Below are positions 60,964-64,000 of a stretch of DNA of 64,000 nucleotides, piece after piece. The position numbers and the translations under genes are program-made. This DNA is from Liolophura sinensis. Its lineage: Eukaryota; Mollusca; Polyplacophora; Chitonida; Chitonidae. A model generated the notes under the pieces. The model saw only the letters and a list, made by a program, of their open reading frames with translations. It did not search any database and was not told the DNA's origin. The stretch lies in NCBI RefSeq assembly GCF_032854445.1, contig NC_088306.1, positions 10,907,386 through 10,971,385 on the forward strand. The letters are read 5' to 3'. The stretch's first letter is position 1; each line of letters opens with the position of its first letter.

Positions 60964-63476
60964 TCAGACCGGTTTCTTCGGTATCAATGTAAAGCGAGAT
61001 TATCATGCCTGGTGTCTTCGGGATGTCTTTTCAGTTAGGCAGCACTATAAACGTATCGGCATTATGATTGGCCTGCTGCAAGAAGAGACTGTGGTCGCAT
61101 AAAGAAAATGATGTTGAAAGCAAAGTACATTTTGAATGAATTTTGTTTCACGCTATATATAGGTATATGTATATATCACGCTTTGTAGCATTTGATAGAT
61201 CCTGTGTGTTGTTTGAAGAGGTTATTCCATCAAATGTCTTCACTCTAGGTCTTTTATAAGTTTTAGAATGAGTATAATTCTATTTTATAAATAAATATGA
61301 TTCTCTGGCGCTCTGCTTCATAACTGTGTCGAATTCCACTTAAATCGGATCTAGGGGCTATCGACAACTGATGTAGTACACGTACCATGGTACGCTTTTT
61401 GGATGCTGAATATATTCATTCGCCTAGTACATTCCTTGCGTCTTTCCAACATCACTGGAAACTGTTGACTGCTTTTCTTTAAATGAACCCGTCCTAACTT
61501 CGTATATTATTAGTTATTTAGTGGTTTGTGTCGATCGTTGTTTAGGGAATTCACCCAAAACGTCCATTTTGATTGAAACCTGGCATACTTATGTCCGTGA
61601 CGACTACATGCTGAAGAACTTTTGACTTCTATGATGGTATGGTGTGACTTTAATACGTGGAGAAATCCGGAATGTTCAGAGTTAACCATTGACCCATGAC
61701 ACTTTACTGAACAACAAGGGAAGAGGAATCGCAAAGTGAACAGGTCTTTATTAAAATCGGCCTTTCAGTTGGAGACATCGTTCAGATATGACGCCTAAAA
61801 ATTGCAATCAACGTTAAATCCTTTGTAAATTAAAGAATGAACTAACACATGGGTTATTTCTGAAAGAATACTGCTATACTTACATAAGGACAGCTGAGTC
61901 AAGTAAATCAGAAGTGGTCTGTAGTGGGTGAAAGTGTTATGGATGGTTAAGAGGGAAAATATCAGACTGGACACCGGCATCCCGATCCAGGTGAGGAGAA
62001 AGGTGGCCTTATACCCGAGAGTGGCGGTCAGAAGTGTCTCCAGAAAACACAAGCCACTCCCTATGGATCCCATGGATGCTGCAATTTCAACTGGAACAAA
62101 AACATGTTCATTTATTGATAAATTGTAAAAACTTAGCTGCGACTATAAAGAAGGCGGTCGGTTAGTAACATTTTAAGCATTGTGTATTTTAATATGGGTA
62201 ATTCACTTAACGAGGTCCTGCGTGCAAGTCAACAGGAAATCATATACCAGATTGTTGCAGGTATAGCGAATTTTTTTATGGCACCACATAGAATTGGAAT
62301 ATTCCAAAACTTCAAAATGTTAAATATCAGTGTAACGTTTTTGTAATTTTTGACTGGTGTTTTGCTGTAAACTTGCTGCTACGCCAGCTTTTTCAATTTA
62401 TCGATAGATAAATTGACCTTTTGTGGCTGTTTAAATCCATACCATGTAGTGTTGGCCAGTTTTATGAATGCAGGAAACCGCAGAGCCCGGAATAAACCAG
62501 TGGCCACTGGTATCGTTCTGGTTAACTCTTCCTCGTGCAATGATGCTGGTGAAAGGCAACTGGATACACTGCCACACAAGAGAGTGATCGAGTGCTTGGG
62601 GTTTAACGTCGTAGACAAGAGAGAACTGTCCAGAGGACTATTCTCTGCAAAATATATTTAATGTATTCGAGAGTTGCTTACAGTCGTAGTGTTTCGACTT
62701 TAAGCACTTCATTTTGTCCCACGAAGCACACTACACTAGTGGCGACATAGTACATGAAACTATGTATACAGATATGCGCACCATGGCCCAGTTGTTTGAA
62801 AGTTAGCGAAAACTGGTATTAAGTCAATTTAATAATTAAGATTTTTAGACAAATTCAGCAACAAAGTCTAAAGAATAACAGCAGCAAACTTAGTTCACAT
62901 TTAATATACTGCTATGCAATTATTTTTGGGCTAAGCGGAAAATTGAGGACTTGGTTTAAAGTTAAATATGGTATTAAGTCTTCAACCAGTTTTGAACAAC
63001 TGGGACCATATTAGAGGACATCAAGTGGACGTCACACACGTCTACGACAGTTCATTATCAGCAAGGCTCCACACACAATTAGAGAGGTACATGTAGTCTA
63101 CAAATTTTCTCTGCAAGACGGGGATCGAACCCACACCTGTTTTTTCATTTGATGTTTTATGCGAAAACGTCCGGGAGTATTTAGAGAAAATATTTTATAT
63201 TTATATATAGTGAGGAAGGAAACCGGGCAGAGCCCAGGGAAACCCACGACCAGGATGCTTGCAGCCCTTCCCACCTACGGCCAGAGACGTTCGGGATTAA
63301 ACGGCTTGCAGATTAGCGTGGCGTGTTACGTACATACCTTGAACCTGTGTCAGGTTGAACGTCTCTTTCAAAGGAATGGCATACACGCTAAATGCCATAT
63401 CTATGCCATTGATGGCCGATGATAAAATGCTGAATGTCAGGCAAAGAAAGGTCAGCACTTGTGCCCGGGAAGGCAT
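59344..63476 (-). CDS. Major facilitator superfamily transporter, 3 exons, intact
   Basis: Minus-strand exons 63476-63338, 62090-61884 and 60335-59344 join in phase (1, 1) through GT-AG borders to give 445 residues ending RRKE. The start MPSRAQVLTFLCLTFSIL opens membrane helix 1. Exon 2 encodes helices about 2-4 (EIAASMGSIGSGLCFLETLL, WIGMPVSSLIFSLLTIH). The long last exon encodes the rest, with a central hydrophilic loop (TEHKQQADDEVCLNGKEEDR) dividing two six-helix halves, and FGFVFDQFS between helices of the second half at the place of the MFS loop motif. The NCMACIVIFRLNVELYP / GKIIGLLVGATSFGKIV region recalls nodulin-like or monocarboxylate-type MFS carriers. The substrate is unknown, and an SLC16- or SLC43-like identity is possible but unproven. 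Residues before CGACGACT at 60335 in the open frame are intronic. A degraded duplicate lies at 48.8-51.5 kb. Confidence 0.9.
60567..60964 (+). repeat. SINE family B, full copy with (CATA)n tail (right duplicate)
   Basis: Same insertion as at 49.2 kb, in an intron of the transporter. Its CATA microsatellite tail is interrupted by TATA steps. Confidence 0.88.
63207..63292 (-). repeat. SINE family A core fragment (right duplicate)
   Basis: GGAAACCGGGCAGAGCCCAG to CCTTCCCACCTACGGCC, in intron 1 of the transporter. Confidence 0.7.
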
Positions 63477-64000
63477 CTTTCACCGCCGTAGGTGCCCTCA
63501 ATACATCGCGTTCTTCTCACTGAAACGTACGTCACCATGGCCTTGTACACTCTTCCATAGAGTTTGACACATCTAAACGAGAGGATCGTACGGACTGGCA
63601 ACCGGTGTGTAGATAGTATGCACGCGTAATGAAAACTTCTTTTTCTTCAAAGTTTCTCTTGCTTATCGGGTTATTCGCGTCCAGCTTTCAGAATAACATC
63701 ATTAACTCAATGTTATGATAAGTTGTACGGCGTTGTCAAGAACAGGTGTATTCCATTGTCATTGAACAGAAAATAAAAACAGAATACGTCTTTGGATCGT
63801 ATAGGCACTCTATTAATCAGTGAATACGATAGTACATTTCAGGGTAGGTACTTAAATCGCTAGCTATTTATAAATACCGGGGGCTACAAAGTTCAGTGGA
63901 CGCATGTGAGCTGCAAATAAACCACTTGGAGGTCAGCAGGCATTGTATACGGTTGACCCTGTTTTTACTCTTTTATTCTATTTTTTCCATGTGTAGTTGT

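Larger units (their letters stand above)
58980..64000. repeat. Right copy of the segmental duplication
   Basis: Partner of 48.30-52.15 kb, running off the window edge. It carries the intact transporter, the family-B SINE at 60.57 kb and the SINE-A fragment at 63.2 kb in the same order as the left copy. Confidence 0.88.

Overview
This is eukaryotic (animal) nuclear DNA: AT-rich, with short exons split by GT-AG introns, polyadenylation signals, many short interspersed elements (SINEs) and microsatellites. No bacterial operons, CRISPR arrays or ribosomal genes were seen. The dominant repeat is a tRNA-headed SINE with an AATAAATAAA-type tail, which I associate with molluscs and related lophotrochozoans. 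That assignment rests on my memory of the repeat and on the gene types, so a mollusc or close relative is likely but not proven.

Layout. (1) 1.7-7.8 kb, plus strand: a complete eight-exon pentameric (Cys-loop) ligand-gated channel subunit with an atypical pore helix and a Cys-loop one residue too long. (2) 8-16 kb: a transposon-rich stretch. It holds a candidate 1.6-kb terminal-inverted-repeat element, a broken paralogue of the next gene, and a decayed LTR-retrotransposon pol interrupted by a SINE that itself carries a solo LTR. (3) 16.8-19.0 kb, minus strand: a five-exon coiled-coil protein of unknown function. (4) 19.9-20.1 kb: a 200-N scaffold gap inside a presumed divergent promoter region with several palindromic TGACGTCA (CRE-type) sites. 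(5) 23.1-39.7 kb, plus strand: a PELP1/Rix1-type gene (ribosome biogenesis, Rix1 complex) in at least 16 coding exons, with SINEs in its introns. One 3' splice site has been amplified into 23 tandem 31-nt copies (36.36-37.07 kb). A G7 run just downstream breaks the frame at one exon junction and is probably a sequence error. (6) 42.7-46.1 kb, plus strand: a three-exon basic/coiled-coil protein of unknown family. (7) 46.7-64.0 kb: a local segmental duplication around a major facilitator superfamily (MFS) transporter. The right copy (59.3-63.5 kb, minus strand) is intact in three exons. The left copy (48.8-51.5 kb) is a pseudogene damaged in every exon. A third fragment of the upstream flank lies at 46.8-47.3 kb.

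The genes show no shared pathway and look like ordinary unrelated animal neighbours. The most unusual items are the splice-acceptor minisatellite in the PELP1 gene, the atypical channel subunit, the set of SINE families with different heads but one related 3' tail, and inverted SINE pairs that could form RNA hairpins.
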